Part shown: positions 60,828 through 64,000 of the stretch, piece by piece
How positions within the stretch are numbered: the stretch's first letter is position 1
Layout of the letters: every line of letters starts with the position of its first letter
NCBI GenBank assembly: GCA_008508345.1
Contig: QNGE01001240.1
Coordinates: 1 to 64,000 of the forward strand
From: Paragonimus westermani
Taxonomy: Eukaryota > Platyhelminthes > Trematoda > Plagiorchiida > Troglotrematidae
Direction of reading: 5' to 3'
DNA: 64,000 nucleotides
Made by a program: the position numbers and the translations under genes
Notes under the pieces: model-generated
What the model was told of the DNA's origin: nothing
Databases searched by the model: none
What the model saw: only the letters and a program-made list of their open reading frames with translations

Positions 60828-61857
60828 GTAAAGTCACTATCCCTCACCAAAAGTTATGGTCAGCTGAGTTCACATTGAAATAGCTGATCAAGCTCACATA
60901 TTTTGGGCACGTTAACTGTGTATGACGAAACGACAGCAATAAAACATTTCTCAGTAAATTTTTATCAGGTCTGCTATTAGTCAACTATTAAATGGCAGCC
61001 TATCTGAAGACCGAGTGGTGCAACAAATATTTCGGTCGTTTTAACCGTCAGAGTAGACTCAACGAAACATTCAGTCATATTCGCTAGTGACCACATCTGT
61101 ACGCAGATGTCCAGCAGCAACAAGATCGCAAATGGATCTATATAAAAATATTCCTATCGGACGAAGATCAGCAGAAATATTTACCTGAAAAGCAAGCCTA
61201 AGATCAGCATTAAAGAGTGTGCAATAGTGTCTTGGATATTATTAACAACCTTCATTGATTGCCATCACATTAAAGCTCGGTTTGATAACTTTCCCCGAAA
61301 TAACAAAAGGTCCCCGTTAGTTTCATCATTGAACTCGTCGTCGGACTTTACGTGAGCTTGTAGGTACCTCTATAATGAAAGGTACAAACTGTAAAGAAGT
61401 ACGTTGTGTCGATAAACTTGCAATCGTGTGACGGGTCTCAATCCAAATATAATGTCCGGTCAGTGTGAATTTTGTTTTACAACAAGACCATAACGCCCGT
61501 CAACTTTGTCGAAACCACTAGATCACGTGAGAAGTTATTCTCACAATGAGCTACAAGACGCTCGATATAATTGTGGAGTAGCAAAAGAACTTTCAAAGGA
61601 AACAACTGGCTTTGAAAACGTCTTCAATATTCTAAAAGTGTTGCATATTCGGAAGAATATTTGTCAACGTATTTGCAGTTGAATGAGCAAACGAAGAAGT
61701 TACCAAATGCTTCGAGCTCACTGAAATCACCGTTGGGAACAACTACAAAAGTTTCTCTGCCGAAGTTGACTCAAATTCCACGGTGGAAATGTCTGAGCTC
61801 TAATCGGTGGTGGGGAAATAAGTTGACAAATCTAGTTTGGATAAGTCTACCACACAG
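60828..61857. other. probable intron
   Basis: The 61661-61876 region is open in more than one frame, but only its end forms a good exon (61858-61914). Nothing else seen. Confidence 0.4.
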
Positions 61858-61914
61858 CTCCACTGTCGTTTGGTAATTCGCGTGCGTTTCCCCATTCGAG
61901 TTCTCGGGCCTACA
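61858..61914 (+). CDS. 57-bp phase-1 exon
   Basis: Acceptor GATAAGTCTACCACACAG, donor A|GTGAGT (perfect). Peptide PLSFGNSRAFPHSSSRAY, phase 1 at both ends, in frame with the LamG-like exon. Confidence 0.65.
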
Positions 61915-63051
61915 GTGAGTTGCAATACGAGTAAAAGGTAATCATGCTGCACCGCTCATGTGATTGGAATTGAATCACACCATCGGTATCCACAACTGAT
62001 CGTTGGTCATAACTTGGTTAAGTCATTTGAACTATTGAATACCCATTATCCATTTCATCGTGATAATAAGATATACGCAATCCATTTGTTTATTCTCATC
62101 AAATGACGGTATTGAAAACCTATTCATACGGGTTTAGCGTATGACAAATAATAAAGAAACGAAAGGATGCAATCTTACTGGGACGAATCGTTTCAAAGGT
62201 AAATCAGCAAGATTGTTTACTTTAGCACCTTCCGCTGAAGGAAGATAGTTTGGTTGACAACGCTTTACAAAACTCGAAAACCTTGAAGTTTGCGTGTGTG
62301 TAACAGGACCACAAACGAAGGGACGCACTGACCAATATGACCGGTTAGGATTAAGTGCCTCATGATAGAAGACGCCAGGTTCTTGCTAGGATGTTGGCAC
62401 GTTGACCTGCATTGGGTCGTTGTCCGCACTAACCATTTGGAGATCTGCCCCGCCTCATTCTGTCGCAAGTTCTGATCCGTTCTGCCAACGTATTTATCAG
62501 CGCAATATCAGGCGAACTGGCAGATGAAATGAGAGGCAATAATCAATGGGGGCATTGCAGATCAACCCTGTAGGCGGAAAGTAACAAATGCAATTCTGCT
62601 GTGGAATCAATGTGATCAGTAGCGAATTTCAACTTTCGACCTACATCATTGATACTGAAGGTTCAGGTGTAAGAAAAATTGATGAAACGTCATTTCTTTG
62701 GCGCTGGTTGTCATTGGGAGTTGACCAATCATTTCTTGCAATGAAGTTTAAGAAACTTGGCCGGACAGCAGCAACAAACAGAACATTCCTCAAGAACTCC
62801 TCTTCAACTATTGGGCGACAGGCCATGCACCATTTTCTTGACAGATGCAAAGAAGTTTGCTCTACATTGCATTTGTAAGCCATGGATGCAAATGAAGAGT
62901 TGTAAATACCACCAGTTCCCTGTAACTCACCGATAAACAGACCAGCCAAGTATGAAATCCAAGCGCCTAAAGATCAGAATATCTAGTTGACCTAGCTGTG
63001 AAACCGCTTACCCCACCCTAGTTAACTGCACGTGACGTTCGTTCATCTCAG
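61915..63051. other. no exon placed
   Basis: 62134-62520 is open on the minus strand and may be decayed repeat DNA; 62588-62949 is open on both strands. Neither was recognised. Confidence 0.35.
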
Positions 63052-63135
63052 CTTTATCGCCATGCGTTAAACCCAAGAAAATGAATACTTTGTGCAATCC
63101 ACCAGTGGGAATAAACGAAATGCTTACATTCCACA
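63052..63135 (+). CDS. 84-bp phase-1 exon, tentative
   Basis: Very good acceptor CGTTCGTTCATCTCAG; 27 codons starting LSPCVKPKKMNTLCNPPVG; donor A|GTGTAC with an overlapping GTACGT in another phase. Two Cys. Confidence 0.48.
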
Positions 63136-64000
63136 GTGTACGTCTTCTTACCGCCTTGCTGAGCTGAATCAGCTTTTAAGGGTGATTAAAATTTAAACGT
63201 GGGGATGGTCTAGACGGGGTGCATTTCACAGGTATCAAAATCAGTGTGAAATTCTATAGAACTACACATGCCGGTTGTATGGCAATAGGTTGAACGCAAC
63301 CAAAAATTGAACGGATAAACTGAAGCCTTACACATTAGTCCCCGTAACATTAGACGTTGAAGAAGTTAGCCAACGTTTACAAACTGCATGTATATAGCTC
63401 AGCATTGATTGTTTATTTTAAATAAAGCGTCTGGGATTCGTACATCAAGCTGATGGTCTTGGTTTACCAGACTCCACAGAGTTCACTTTTGTGTAGCATG
63501 CATTCAAAACTACATCATTAGTCCAGCCTAGCTGTTTGATATCAGTTTAAAACCAACGCACGTATGGAGCAATGACCAAGTTATATGAAGATCAAATCGT
63601 GACCTAATTACAGCCGAAATACATACGGATACTACTGATATATAGTCAGAGATTTGGTTGATCAGGCTGAACAACACTCATATGTCAGCGTGAAAAAAAT
63701 ATATTAATACTATGAGGTTACTAGAAAATCAATCTACGTGGTTCGTTTGCCAGAACAAGACCTGGGGGACAAAATGGGCAGATTCTCAAGTTAGATGACC
63801 ATAGATCTAATGAGGTGAACAAGTCGGGCGATAATTGCAAACAGAAGTGGTTCAATAAGAGTATTCTATAGGTAAGAGTTTAGTACTGCCCATAGGAAAT
63901 TTGGTTTGGATGTGAAGCAGATACATGCCGTCTACCGGTTGAGCTACGTTCAGCAGCTCACCGTTTTCCAGGACTTCCTCATTAGTTTAGTTTGCATGCA
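63136..64000. other. no gene seen
   Basis: An 18-bp phase-1 candidate (63214-63231, GVHFT, good donor) and an AATAAA at 63421-63426 are the only signals; neither is enough to place a gene end. Confidence 0.45.

Noticed and set aside
63914..63970. tRNA D-arm-like stretch on the minus strand
   Set aside because: An A-box-like motif is present but no B-box or cloverleaf could be built.
1..64000. Bacterial operons, CRISPR arrays, rRNA genes
   Set aside because: No direct-repeat/spacer pattern, no rRNA-like sequence, and gene structure is intron-rich throughout.

Overview
The window is eukaryotic and most likely from a flatworm, probably a digenean fluke. There is no bacterial-style gene packing. 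Coding potential comes in short open segments bounded by pyrimidine-tract/AG acceptors and GT donors. The interspersed elements fit trematodes: two Penelope-like retroelements with GIY-YIG endonuclease, a decayed gypsy-type gag-protease fragment, and tRNA-derived SINEs carrying a decayed hammerhead ribozyme (the arrangement known from schistosome Sm-alpha). Base composition is about 40% GC. The species assignment is inference; I recognise no gene by name.

The main content is an array of small coding exons, all on the + strand, from about 2 kb to at least 61.9 kb. Seventeen are exactly 60 bp, all begin and end in phase 1 (19 whole codons plus one split codon), and all have recognisable splice sites. 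They are interspersed with other symmetric phase-1 exons of 21 to 447 bp. Aligned without gaps, the 60-bp exons favour an aromatic, His or Leu residue at position 9 (Tyr in 7), Ile/Val or another hydrophobic residue at position 12, and Trp at position 14 in five. I read this as one very large gene, or a few adjacent genes of the same design, built from cassette exons that can be skipped in any combination without a frameshift. Short phase-compatible segments can arise by chance at this scale, so the non-60-bp exons are individually less certain than the 60-bp set.

Layout: 2-28 kb and 34.5-37 kb hold most 60-bp exons; 37.7 kb has a 240-bp exon (4 x 60); 43-50 kb holds Thr-rich, mucin-like exons; 52.0 kb a Cys-rich exon; 57.5-61.9 kb two longer exons, two linkers and a 447-bp exon resembling part of a LamG/concanavalin-A-like extracellular domain. 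A cell-surface or secreted adhesion-type protein is the simplest inference; no signal peptide or certain membrane anchor was found.

Mobile DNA lies in the introns: SINEs at 8.6 and 45.5 kb, Penelope-like copies at 28.7-29.85 kb (13-bp target duplication) and 32.7-33.9 kb, a gypsy gag-protease remnant at 39.6-40.6 kb, and a 575-bp sequence present twice (47.8-48.4 kb, and 52.8-54.0 kb split by 620 bp). I see no rRNA, intact tRNA gene, CRISPR array, or promoter I can place with confidence.
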